NCBI GenBank assembly: GCA_023443725.1
Contig: JAEZTF010000019.1
Coordinates: forward strand, 1-59,742
Direction: 5' to 3'
Length of the DNA: 59,742 nt
From: Candidatus Parcubacteria bacterium
GTDB lineage: Bacteria; Patescibacteriota; Microgenomatia; UBA12405
Shown: positions 23,692 to 31,422 of the stretch, one piece after another
How the letters are laid out: each line of letters begins with the position of its first letter
Numbering within the stretch: the first letter of the stretch is position 1
The notes under the pieces: generated by a model
Database searches by the model: none
Seen by the model: only the letters and a program-made list of their open reading frames with translations
Told to the model about the DNA's origin: nothing
Translations under genes and position numbers: made by a program

Positions 23692-24738
23692 TTACCAATC
23701 TTGGAATTCATCTTCAAGAGACAAAAGTTCTTTGACTGAGTTTAATCTAACAAGCTTCATTCTGAGCGACTTTGCATTAGGAAAATCAGTAGTATAAAGC
23801 AAAAAATGTTTACGTAAACTATCAAAAGCCCGATCTGGGAAAACCTGATTAAAGATTTGTGCATGAAGCAACATGGCAGAAAATTTTTCCCTGGTTGTGG
23901 CAATATGATCTGAGAAACACCAGGGATTACCAGCAGCAGCACGACCAATTAAAACACCATCGACACCATATTGCTGACAATATTCAATTCCCTGTTGACG
24001 ATTTTGAATATCGCCGTTACCAAAAATTTTGGTTTTAGTCTTTTTGGCTAAATCAACTACTTTTTGAATTTCTGACCAATCAGCCGTACCGGCATAAGCT
24101 TGTTTAAGAGTGCGACCATGAATAGTTAAAAAATCTAAGTTTTGATCTAATAAAGTTTTGGCCCAATTTTCAATAATTGAATGGGTAACACCTAGTCTGG
24201 TTTTTACTGAAATGGTGGGTTTATTTTTTGATTTATTTTCTACTTGAGAATATTTTTGATTTTTTTTGATTACTTCTAGAGTTTTTTGATTAAGACCGAT
24301 ATTGGTAATTTTTATTTTTCCAGAAAACCAATCTTCAATTCCCTGTTTAGTTTTTTTAATGATCTCAATAGCTAACTCTGGTTTACCAATAAGAGCAGCA
24401 CCCGACCCGTGTTGGGTAACAGTTTTGGCGGGACAACCCATATTAATATCGATGCCATCAAAACCAAGTTCACATAAAATAATGGCTGATTTATAAAAAC
24501 TTTCTGGATCCTTACCAAATAATTGCCCAATTATGGGTCTTTCTTGAGATGAAAATAATAAAGTATTATAGAGTTTTATGCCTCCACGACTAATACCTTC
24601 GGCACTAACAAATTCTGTAAATAAAAGGTCAGGTTTTGCAATTTGACATTGAACCAAACGAAAAGCTTCGTCAGTAATTCCATCCATTGGAGAAAGAGCA
24701 ATGATGTTTTTTTTATCTAAAAAATTTTTATGATTCAT
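23692..24738 (-). CDS. dus: tRNA-dihydrouridine synthase
   Basis: 348 residues. FMN-binding TIM barrel with LSPMDGITDEAFR at the N-terminus, NMGCPAKTVTQHGSGAALI with the catalytic cysteine, the TIHGRT strand, and GNGDI and LIGRAAAGNPW for phosphate binding. Reduces uridines in the tRNA D-loop with NADPH. An insert of about 30 residues between the KITNIGL strand and VKTRLG is a mild oddity. The ATG is used rather than the TTG two codons upstream; it overlaps the end of the MFS gene by about 11 bases. Confidence 0.92.
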   Translation of the reverse strand: MNHKNFLDKKNIIALSPMDGITDEAFRLVQCQIAKPDLLFTEFVSAEGISRGGIKLYNTLLFSSQERPIIGQLFGKDPESFYKSAIILCELGFDGIDINMGCPAKTVTQHGSGAALIGKPELAIEIIKKTKQGIEDWFSGKIKITNIGLNQKTLEVIKKNQKYSQVENKSKNKPTISVKTRLGVTHSIIENWAKTLLDQNLDFLTIHGRTLKQAYAGTADWSEIQKVVDLAKKTKTKIFGNGDIQNRQQGIEYCQQYGVDGVLIGRAAAGNPWCFSDHIATTREKFSAMLLHAQIFNQVFPDRAFDSLRKHFLLYTTDFPNAKSLRMKLVRLNSVKELLSLEDEFQDW

Positions 24739-25894
24739 TTTCAACTATTTTTTTAAAACTAAGATAGAAAAATAAATTAATAAAACCTAGAATTGTTGAA
24801 ATAAGTAAGGCAATTCTTGGACCAAAATTATCAGCAAATATACCTAATAAAATGGCAAAAAATCCAAAAAATATACTACCAGCTAATGAATTTAATGAAC
24901 CCATAGTGGCTCTTTGATTATGAGTAAATTCATTTTGAAGAAGTTTATTCTTTGATACTTCACCTACTCCGTAAAATAATGAAGTACTAGTCATGATAAC
25001 CGGTGATAATATTGTTGGAAATAATAAAGAAGTTAAATTAATAATTTTACTGATAAAAAAATTAGTAATTAAAATATTAATAGCTGATATTTTTTTTAAA
25101 ATCTTACCACTAAAATGAAAACTGATAGATGCTCCTAAACTGGATAAAACACTAGCGATACCGATGGCCCAAGATGGCCAAAGTGTAGCTATAAATGCGG
25201 CTCTGAATTGATAAGATGATTCACTAAGACCAAAACCAATAATATCTGACAGACTAATTAGTCTTAATTTAAAATTAGAAATAAAGTTTTTTAGAGCCTG
25301 TTTAATATGAATAAAAATGTTTCCAGACTCATGATCTATTGTTTCGACTTTGTCTAGTTTAAAGCCTAAAATTAGACAAATTAATTGTGACCCAACTGAC
25401 ACCCAAAGTAAAAAAGACATTGGAAAAAAAGCAATTAAAAAAGATAGCGCGGCTGAAATAGCACAAGCTAATTGTGACATTGAACCAATTTTGCCATTAT
25501 ATTCTTCAAATTTATCAATTTTGTTGTCAGATGCTAAATAATCATAAAGAAGAGCATCATTGTTACCACTATAAAAAGCTCGACCTAAACCTTGAACGAT
25601 AGCCCCAGCAACTAAAAACCAATAATTAGAACCAATGGCATATAAAATAGCACCAATAAAAAAAGAAAGAGAACCAAAAATTAAAGTTTTTGTACGACCG
25701 TATTTATCAGAAATAAAACCAGTTGGTAACTCAAAAATAGCAGACGAAATCATAACAATTGAAAAAATACTTAAACCTAAAGCGTAGGAACCAGATACTT
25801 TAGAAAAATATATTATGGCTAATGGAGACCATAAACTAAAATCAATAAAAAAACTGTGCCAACGAAGTAATTTTATATTCCTTTCAAATGACAT
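24728..25894 (-). CDS. Major facilitator superfamily transporter
   Basis: 388 residues with about 12 hydrophobic segments. MFS motif A is visible after TM2 (GFISDKYGRTKTLIFGS), and the second half repeats the pattern. Substrate unknown; drug efflux or metabolite import are both possible. GAAAGGAAG lies about 8 bases before the ATG, giving it a translated-from-leader look. It follows the RRM gene by 2 bases. Confidence 0.8.
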   Translation of the reverse strand: MSFERNIKLLRWHSFFIDFSLWSPLAIIYFSKVSGSYALGLSIFSIVMISSAIFELPTGFISDKYGRTKTLIFGSLSFFIGAILYAIGSNYWFLVAGAIVQGLGRAFYSGNNDALLYDYLASDNKIDKFEEYNGKIGSMSQLACAISAALSFLIAFFPMSFLLWVSVGSQLICLILGFKLDKVETIDHESGNIFIHIKQALKNFISNFKLRLISLSDIIGFGLSESSYQFRAAFIATLWPSWAIGIASVLSSLGASISFHFSGKILKKISAINILITNFFISKIINLTSLLFPTILSPVIMTSTSLFYGVGEVSKNKLLQNEFTHNQRATMGSLNSLAGSIFFGFFAILLGIFADNFGPRIALLISTILGFINLFFYLSFKKIVENES

Positions 25895-25896
25895 TT

Positions 25897-26586
25897 TTAT
25901 CTTCCTTTCTTCGACCTAGCAGCAAATTTTGCCCCAGTACGAGCTCCAAAAACACGCTGTTTAAAAACAGTAGAACGAACATGAAGTGGTGAACTAGACT
26001 TGTATTCTGGTTTTTGACCTGGACGGGCGATAAATCTTTTCTTTTTAACTGGAAATGCTTCTGGAATAAACTTAGGTGTATATTCACCTGTAGTATTACG
26101 ATTGAGTGATTTACCTAAAGAATTAAACACCGGTTTACCACCTTTATATTTTTTAGTTGGACGAGACTCATTACGGTTGAAATTTGTATGAAATTGAGAA
26201 CGACGATTTTGATATTCATCTGTATCCATATCAGGATGAGGTAAATAATTTGATGATTGACGTCGATTTGGATGTTTTTGGAGGGCTTCTTCGTGACGAG
26301 CTTGACCTTCAGGAGTTAAAAATGGATCTGGTTGGGCATAATCAACTATAATAGATCTGTCTTCTAATCTGTGATTGTGTAATTCTTTTTTGGCATTGAT
26401 GGCATCATCTAAATTTTCAAATTCAATATAACCAATTCCCCGGCTTTTACCCCATCGGGTATGCATAATTCTTATCGAAATTATTTTTCCATAGGGAATA
26501 AAAAGGCTAAGGAGTTCCCCTTCAGTAAACCGATAAGGAAGACTGCCAATAAATAGGCGTTTTGAGACAGGTTTGTTTTCTAACAT
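25897..26586 (-). CDS. RRM RNA-binding protein with basic tail
   Basis: 229 residues. One RRM (about 8-88): RNP2 LFIGSL and RNP1 SRGIGYIEF. Residues 90-229 are a low-complexity, Arg/Lys/Asn-rich tail with KKRFIAR and KKGR. Bacterial RRM proteins of this type bind single-stranded RNA; the long basic tail suggests general RNA association, perhaps chaperone or ribosome-linked. It heads the operon RRM-MFS-dus-coiled coil-trxA-rlmN and is divergent from the MBL hydrolase with a shared palindromic -10. Confidence 0.82.
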   Translation of the reverse strand: MLENKPVSKRLFIGSLPYRFTEGELLSLFIPYGKIISIRIMHTRWGKSRGIGYIEFENLDDAINAKKELHNHRLEDRSIIVDYAQPDPFLTPEGQARHEEALQKHPNRRQSSNYLPHPDMDTDEYQNRRSQFHTNFNRNESRPTKKYKGGKPVFNSLGKSLNRNTTGEYTPKFIPEAFPVKKKRFIARPGQKPEYKSSSPLHVRSTVFKQRVFGARTGAKFAARSKKGR

Positions 26587-26596
26587 AAATATAAGT

Positions 26597-26603
26597 TATT
26601 ATA
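26597..26603. promoter_or_regulatory. Overlapping divergent -10 boxes
   Basis: TTATTATAA gives TATTAT on the plus strand (26597-26602, 5 bases before ATG 26608) and TATAAT on the minus strand (26603-26598, 11 bases before ATG 26586). Same arrangement and same distances pattern (short plus, 11 minus) as the 7404-7413 pair. Confidence 0.5.
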
Positions 26604-26607
26604 ACCT

Positions 26608-27240
26608 ATGATCAAATGGGAAACGATGATTGTCGGCGATTTACAAACTAATTGTTACTTAGTCTGGGACGAAGACAGTAAAAAAGGAATAATAATTGAT
26701 CCTGGTGAAGATGGTCAAGGAATTGCTGAAGAAATACAAAATAAACAAATAAAACCTATTGGTGTTGTTTTAACTCATGGACATTTTGATCATTGTTTGG
26801 CGGCATTAGATTTAAAATTAATTTTTGGTATACCAATTTATTTGAATAGTGATGATGAATTTTTATTAAAAAGACAAGACGAAACAGCTAAATATTTTTT
26901 GGGGGTAAAGAATACTCCACCAAACATAGTCAAAATTGATAAAGATTTAAAAGATATAAAGACAATAGAATTGGGAAACCAAATAATTGAAGTAATTCAA
27001 ACTCCAGGACATACTCCTGGTTCAATTTGTTTATACTCAAAAGAAAATAATATTTTGTTTAGTGGTGATACTATTTTTAGAGGTGAAAGAGGAAGAACAG
27101 ATTTTAAATATGGATCAACTAAAAAAATATTTGAAAGTATAAAAAAGTTAATGAATTTACCAGAAAATACTGATGTCTTATCAGGACATGGAGAGATAAC
27201 AAATATTGGGACTGAAAAAAGTCGATATGGCCTTAGTTAG
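26608..27240 (+). CDS. Metallo-beta-lactamase-fold hydrolase (glyoxalase II-like)
   Basis: 210 residues. Zinc motif THGHFDHC (HxHxDH with Phe), the His in QTPGHTPGS, the bridging Asp in FSGDTIF and the final LSGHGE. The glyoxalase-II-like subfamily hydrolyses thioesters such as S-lactoylglutathione; the true substrate here is unknown since glutathione use is unlikely in such a genome. Its 3' end overlaps the 54-aa minus-strand ORF by 8 bases. Confidence 0.88.
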   Translation: MIKWETMIVGDLQTNCYLVWDEDSKKGIIIDPGEDGQGIAEEIQNKQIKPIGVVLTHGHFDHCLAALDLKLIFGIPIYLNSDDEFLLKRQDETAKYFLGVKNTPPNIVKIDKDLKDIKTIELGNQIIEVIQTPGHTPGSICLYSKENNILFSGDTIFRGERGRTDFKYGSTKKIFESIKKLMNLPENTDVLSGHGEITNIGTEKSRYGLS

Positions 27241-27397
27241 ATTTGAGATTATTGATAGTTTCGTCGAAGTTCTTGATATGGTCTTGTTTAATACTTTCAA
27301 GTAAATTGACTAAAAGTTCGTTAATATATTCCTTAACACCTTCGGCTTGAGCTTCGGTAAGATTTAATTCTTTCATGAGTTCTTCAATTGGTTTCAT
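27233..27397 (-). CDS. Hypothetical 54-aa acidic helical protein
   Basis: A 54-residue ORF filling the gap between the MBL hydrolase and tRNA-Gln: MKPIEELMKELNLTE, then an amphipathic helix (EYINELLVNLLESIKQD) and an Asn/Lys end. TATAAA lies 5 bases before the ATG, matching the leaderless pattern. Sequence is entirely helix-forming and acidic; it could be a small coiled-coil or partner protein. Function unknown. Confidence 0.6.
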   Translation of the reverse strand: MKPIEELMKELNLTEAQAEGVKEYINELLVNLLESIKQDHIKNFDETINNLKSN

Positions 27398-27447
27398 GGC
27401 TATTTATAACATTATTTTGATCAAAATAGTATAATAAACGGCATTAC

Positions 27448-27496
27448 TGCTCTGTCGTCCCCTAAAGGGACTAAGAGCCAAGTATTGAAAAAACAA
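27448..27496 (+). repeat. Duplicated tRNA-Gln 5' end with palindromic insert
   Basis: 27448-27459 repeat the first 12 bases of the tRNA-Gln gene at 27497. Then come about 37 unrelated bases with a small hairpin (GTCCC-ctaaa-GGGAC, 27457-27471) before the intact gene. TATAAT at 27430-27435 lies 12 bases before the fragment, where a tRNA promoter would be, so the fragment marks the original gene start. Confidence 0.75.
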
Positions 27497-27567
27497 TGCT
27501 CTGTCGTCTAATGGTAGGACAGTCGGCTCTGAACCGACTAATCGTGGTTCGAATCCATGCGGAGCAA
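27497..27567 (+). tRNA. tRNA-Gln (CTG anticodon)
   Basis: Acceptor TGCTCTG pairs with CGGAGCA; anticodon stem GTCGG/CCGAC encloses CTCTGAA (anticodon CTG, reads CAG); T arm CGTGG-TTCGAAT-CCATG; discriminator A. CCA is not encoded (ACTA follows), so the CCA enzyme at 44262 is needed. 71 bases, normal for tRNA-Gln. Confidence 0.93.
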
Positions 27568-27575
27568 CTAAAAGA

Positions 27576-28676
27576 TTATTTATTGCTTTTGAAAAGGTTG
27601 ATAGTAAGGGCGCCGAGGCCGACAGTTACAGCTAAGAATGAAATGAGACCACCGGCTACTGGAATAGCTTTTAATAGATAAAAGACTAATAAACCTAACG
27701 TAAAAATCCAAAAGGAATGAAGTTTATTCCAATTAAATTTTTTAGCTATCATATTTCCGAGTGATAAACTAACAACAAATTTAGAAAGATAAATAAATAA
27801 AAATAGAATTAAAAAAGACACACCGATAAGTGGAATACCAACCATGGAAATTAAAAGAATTAGAATGGCTGGGAAAAAGGTAATAAAAACTAAAAAGCCA
27901 ATGCCAAGACTCTTCCAAAATTGTTGAGAAAGAATTAAAGATGATTCAGTAAAATATTTTTTAAATAATTTAAGAAAGATAAAACCAATTATTAAGGTAC
28001 TGACAAAAGACATAAACTTAGCGGCTAACTTGAATGATTTAAATTGTTTTTTTACTACTTGAGTATCAGTTTTGGTATCAACATTGTATTTTTGACTATG
28101 AGTATTGCCAACAATTATGGCTTTATTAGAAATATTTATTTTATTATCACTTTCATTGTAGACATAATATAAATCCATACCGACTTTAGTATTGTCTTGA
28201 AGAGCGGCATTTCCGGCACCTAGATAAAGATTCCTATTTATTTTTGAATCCATAGTGATACTACCAACTCCTGCAAATACTGATCCTTTAATAAGAGTTT
28301 TCTGATCAATCACAGCACTACCAGCGCCAATTAATAATGATCCTCCAATAGTTGATTCATTAATAATTACACTGCCTGATCCTATATAAACATTACCTTT
28401 GACTTGTCCTTTAAGTGAAACATTACCAGAACCAATATGTAAGTTTCCATTTACAATTCCATTAATAGTAGTTTCTTCAGCTCCAACAAAAACATCTCCA
28501 TTTATAGTGTTGTTGAGAATTACTTTTTTGGCACCAATAATTAGATCATCATTTACGATTTCATTTTTAGCCAACTCAACAGTGCCGTCTTTGTTGGTTA
28601 AGATTTTTGCAGAAACATTTTTTGGAGAAATAATAAAAAGAAAAGAAATTAAGAACAGAGTAAATATTTTTTTCAT
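27576..28676 (-). CDS. Bactofilin-like beta-solenoid membrane protein
   Basis: 366 residues. Signal peptide (1-24, ending NVSA), then about 150 residues of short beta repeats rich in G-x-V/L-x-I-G (NGDVFVGAEE, NGNLHIGSGN, KGNVYIGSGS, GGSLLIGAGS) as in bactofilin/CcmA polymer-forming domains, a linker, and about four membrane helices at the C-terminus (215-360). A bactofilin-type solenoid exported and anchored by membrane helices is found in several bacteria but has no assigned role; cell shape or envelope scaffolding is a reasonable guess. The stop is 8 bases from the convergent tRNA-Gln. Confidence 0.75.
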   Translation of the reverse strand: MKKIFTLFLISFLFIISPKNVSAKILTNKDGTVELAKNEIVNDDLIIGAKKVILNNTINGDVFVGAEETTINGIVNGNLHIGSGNVSLKGQVKGNVYIGSGSVIINESTIGGSLLIGAGSAVIDQKTLIKGSVFAGVGSITMDSKINRNLYLGAGNAALQDNTKVGMDLYYVYNESDNKINISNKAIIVGNTHSQKYNVDTKTDTQVVKKQFKSFKLAAKFMSFVSTLIIGFIFLKLFKKYFTESSLILSQQFWKSLGIGFLVFITFFPAILILLISMVGIPLIGVSFLILFLFIYLSKFVVSLSLGNMIAKKFNWNKLHSFWIFTLGLLVFYLLKAIPVAGGLISFLAVTVGLGALTINLFKSNK

Positions 28677-28756
28677 ATAAATAATATTACCATGTTCTTA
28701 TCGATGATTTTATGATATATTGATTTTATTGTTTTTTGAATTATTTTTTTCAAAAA

Positions 28757-29341
28757 ATGCCTAAAGAAGCAGAACAAATCAATAGATTGGCAACAGAGTT
28801 GAGAGCTTTTGATGTGGAAACGTATAAACATTCAAAAAGAGTGGCCAGTCTTATTGTATCTTTTGGTTCTTTTTTAGGAATTGATAGTCAAGATTTGTCT
28901 GACTTTAGAAAAATTGGTTTGTTGCACGATGTTGGTAAAACAAAAATACCATTGGAAATTTTAACAAAAAAAGATAAATTGACTGACTCAGAAATGGAAA
29001 TAATGAGAAGACATGCTATTTATTCGGCTGACATAATTGACGGAGTTCCTGAAAAGTATTTCAATAATAAAAGATTTGTTTTAGATGCAGTTTTAAGTCA
29101 TCATGAAGATTGGAATGGTAATGGTTATCCTTTTGGTTTGTCTGGAGATGAAATACCAGAAGCAGCAAGAATATTGAGAATAGTTGATTCTTATGATGCA
29201 ATAAGAAGTAGAAGATACTATAAAGAACCGACAACTTATGAAAGAACTATACAAATAATGACTGACGTTTCTGGAAAACAATTCGATCCTAACTTATTGA
29301 CACAATTTAATGATTTTATGAGAAAACCCCAAGCTGCGTAG
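28757..29341 (+). CDS. HD-GYP domain phosphohydrolase
   Basis: 194 residues that are a bare HD-GYP domain: H...LLHDVGKTKIP (HD motif), RRHAIYS, LSHHEDWNGNGYP (HHE and GYP), and RIVDSYDAI. HD-GYP enzymes hydrolyse cyclic dinucleotides such as c-di-GMP; no sensor domain is attached and no GGDEF protein is in the window, so the substrate is open. The ATG at 28757 is chosen over an in-frame TTG at 28736; an extended -10 (TGaTATATT, 28716-28721) lies upstream. Confidence 0.85.
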   Translation: MPKEAEQINRLATELRAFDVETYKHSKRVASLIVSFGSFLGIDSQDLSDFRKIGLLHDVGKTKIPLEILTKKDKLTDSEMEIMRRHAIYSADIIDGVPEKYFNNKRFVLDAVLSHHEDWNGNGYPFGLSGDEIPEAARILRIVDSYDAIRSRRYYKEPTTYERTIQIMTDVSGKQFDPNLLTQFNDFMRKPQAA

Positions 29342-29342
29342 T

Positions 29343-29735
29343 TAAAAAAAAGGAATTGGGGTTTAATTTTAGAAAAACAAGTTTGTTGTTACTGGCAGTA
29401 ACAGTACTTATTTTTTAAAACAAACCCCAACTGCGATAGCAGGCGTGAAACTAAGACTTTGCCTGCTCTGGCACAACTCTCCAGGAGAGAGTTTTAGAAA
29501 GAAAGAGATACTTATTCAGTTTTTAAAAACTATTTCATTGGACTATACCGCGATTTGTTCGTTTTGAGTGCATGTCTGCAAACTGCTTAATCGCTAGGGT
29601 GGATGAAAACCTTGAACGCTTTTCTCCTCATTGGTTGGCTGCTTGCCCTCTTTGACAACACAGCTGTTTACCGGATACAAGGGAATCAAGATCGGTTTTT
29701 GAATAAGAACAACCTCCTTTCTTTTATGTAAAACA
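29343..29735. ncRNA. Candidate structured RNA, strand unresolved (minus favoured)
   Basis: A 470-base gap between two convergent genes holds no ORF over about 35 codons but is locally GC-enriched and full of perfect hairpins: TGTTACT-ggc-AGTAACA (29387-29403), GCAGGC...GCCTGC (about 29439-29466), AACTCTC/GAGAGTT around 29475-29492, GCGATT...AATCGC (29550-29595). On the minus strand it ends in TTGGGGTTT/AAACCCCAA followed by eight T, a good terminator. The length fits tmRNA or another large RNA, but neither the TTCGA of a T-arm nor a tag reading frame with a stop could be found, and SRP and RNase P signatures are absent. I cannot name the family. Confidence 0.45.
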
Positions 29736-29813
29736 CACTTTTGGTGTGATATTGAAGCTTTATCAATATAACAACTAATATAAACCTAAAAATTGAAAAA
29801 TAAAAGAGGTTGT

Positions 29814-30641
29814 TTAATATTTTTTAACTCGAATATTGTTTAAATATTTTTTTTCAAATCCAATTATTTGATTTTTCTTGGTTTCATTGACGAATCTGAT
29901 ATAGATATCAAATAATTTTAACCACTGATCAAGACTTAATTGACTAGGTTTAAGATAATTTATTTTTAATTGATGATTAATTTTTTTAAATTGATCATAA
30001 GAAAATATTTTTTTGTAAATTTCAAAAATATTCGGCTTCCACTGATTAAATCCAAAAATAACAAAATCACGAAATTGAAAATATTTTTTTGGATCAATTA
30101 GAGATTTTGGTCTCAAAGTAAATTTAATAAAAGCGATATTTACTTGAGGTTTTGGAGTAAAAGCAGATCTATCAATATCGCCTAAAATTTCAGCTTTATA
30201 AAAGACGGAAAGAAGAATGGAGTTTTGGGTGTTTAGATTGTCGGTCAAAATATATTTTTCAGCAGCTTCTAATTGAGTTATAAAATAAATTTCTTCAGGT
30301 TTATTGTTACTTTTTAAAACTTTATCGACTATCTCAGCGGTAATACTAAATGGAATATTGGAAAATATTTTAAAAGGCGGATTGGGTAATGACCAAGTTA
30401 AAAAATCCTGATTTATAATTTGAAGACTATGGTTTTGAGCAAATTTATCTTTTAAGAATCCAATTAAGTTTCTATCTTTTTCAATAGCGACAACTTGATC
30501 ACAACAATTAATTAATTCTCGGGTAATAATCCCCTTTCCAGGACCAATTTCAATGACAAAATCTTTTTTGTTTAGAGATGTAATAGACAGTAATTGTCTA
30601 ACTAAAACAGAAGATTTAATAAAATTTTGAGAAAGAACCAT
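29814..30641 (-). CDS. Erm-type 23S rRNA adenine N6-methyltransferase
   Basis: 275 residues of the KsgA/Erm superfamily. SAM motif I is FVIEIGPGKG (28-37), the acidic end of the second strand VVAIEKD (50-56), QDF (78-80), and motif IV FSNIPFSITAEIV (93-105). NIPF rather than NLPY, plus the C-terminal half with FRDFVIFGFNQWKPNI and LSLDQWLKLFDIY, matches Erm proteins better than KsgA. Erm enzymes dimethylate A2058 of 23S rRNA and give macrolide-lincosamide-streptogramin resistance. The ATG follows the nucleotidyltransferase stop by 2 bases, so expression is tied to a sugar gene rather than to a drug-responsive leader peptide. It could be housekeeping in this lineage. Confidence 0.75.
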   Translation of the reverse strand: MVLSQNFIKSSVLVRQLLSITSLNKKDFVIEIGPGKGIITRELINCCDQVVAIEKDRNLIGFLKDKFAQNHSLQIINQDFLTWSLPNPPFKIFSNIPFSITAEIVDKVLKSNNKPEEIYFITQLEAAEKYILTDNLNTQNSILLSVFYKAEILGDIDRSAFTPKPQVNIAFIKFTLRPKSLIDPKKYFQFRDFVIFGFNQWKPNIFEIYKKIFSYDQFKKINHQLKINYLKPSQLSLDQWLKLFDIYIRFVNETKKNQIIGFEKKYLNNIRVKKY

Positions 30642-30643
30642 TT

Positions 30644-31375
30644 TTATTTTTCTTCTGGATTATTGGCTTTATATTTTTCAGCCATAATATTGCTGACTCG
30701 CAAAAGACTGTCAAAAGTTCCAGCATCTTCCCATAAAGTATCGAAGATATTTACTTGAAGTTCACCTTTTTCTAAATAAGTTCGATTGATATCAGTAACT
30801 TCAATTTCTCCACGAGGAGACGGTTGGAGATTTTTAGCAATTTCAACTACTCGATTGTCAAATGTGTACAAACCGACAACAGCATAATTACTTTTTGGTT
30901 GAGCTGGTTTTTCTTCAATTGAAACAGCTTTCATATTTTGATCAAACTCAACTACCCCAAATCTTTCTGGATCAGAAACTTGTTTTGCAAAAACCATGCC
31001 ACCTGATTTAAAGTTTTTAATTTCATTAGAAAAATCTTGTTCAAAAATATTATCACCCAAAATCATAGTGACACTATCATCACCAATAAAATCTTCTCCA
31101 ATTATAAAAGCATCTGCTAAACCTTTTGGTTCTTTTTGAACGGCATAACTAAAATGAGCACCAAATTCTTTACCATCGCCTAATAGGTTTAGAAAATGAC
31201 CTGAATAATCGGGAGCGATGATAATCAATATATCCTTAATGCCAGTCTTCAATAAAGTTTCAATTGGGTAATAAATCATTGGTTTGTTGTAAACCGGAAG
31301 TAGTTGTTTTGAGGTAATGGCTGTAAGTGGTCGGAGACGAGTGGCACGGCCACCAGCAAGAATGATACCTTTCAT
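30644..31375 (-). CDS. Glucose-1-phosphate thymidylyltransferase-type nucleotidyltransferase
   Basis: 243 residues. ILAGGRATRLRPLT (5-18) is the nucleotide-binding signature, KQLLPVYNKPMIYYPIE the sugar-phosphate region, ILGDNIF the metal-binding aspartate, and EDAGTFDSLL the end motif. It resembles the short form of RmlA (RfbA), making dTDP-glucose, but lacks the C-terminal part of classical 290-residue RmlA, so the exact nucleotide and sugar are uncertain. Operon with the GT2-GtrA gene upstream and the Erm-like gene downstream. Confidence 0.82.
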   Translation of the reverse strand: MKGIILAGGRATRLRPLTAITSKQLLPVYNKPMIYYPIETLLKTGIKDILIIIAPDYSGHFLNLLGDGKEFGAHFSYAVQKEPKGLADAFIIGEDFIGDDSVTMILGDNIFEQDFSNEIKNFKSGGMVFAKQVSDPERFGVVEFDQNMKAVSIEEKPAQPKSNYAVVGLYTFDNRVVEIAKNLQPSPRGEIEVTDINRTYLEKGELQVNIFDTLWEDAGTFDSLLRVSNIMAEKYKANNPEEK

Positions 31376-31422
31376 AGATTAGTTAATTAGTAATTAGTAA
31401 GTAGCTAAATATTAACACATTG

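Noticed and set aside
29630..29690. SRP RNA domain IV (TTGGCTGCTT / CTGTTTACC)
   Set aside because: The two fragments that resemble 4.5S RNA lie on opposite strands and the GGAA tetraloop with its flanking asymmetrical loop is missing.
29343..29735. tmRNA
   Set aside because: Length and hairpins would fit and ACTGGCA near 29391 recalls a resume region, but no TTCGA T-arm, no G-rich 5' acceptor and no short tag frame ending in a stop next to a closing helix were found on either strand.
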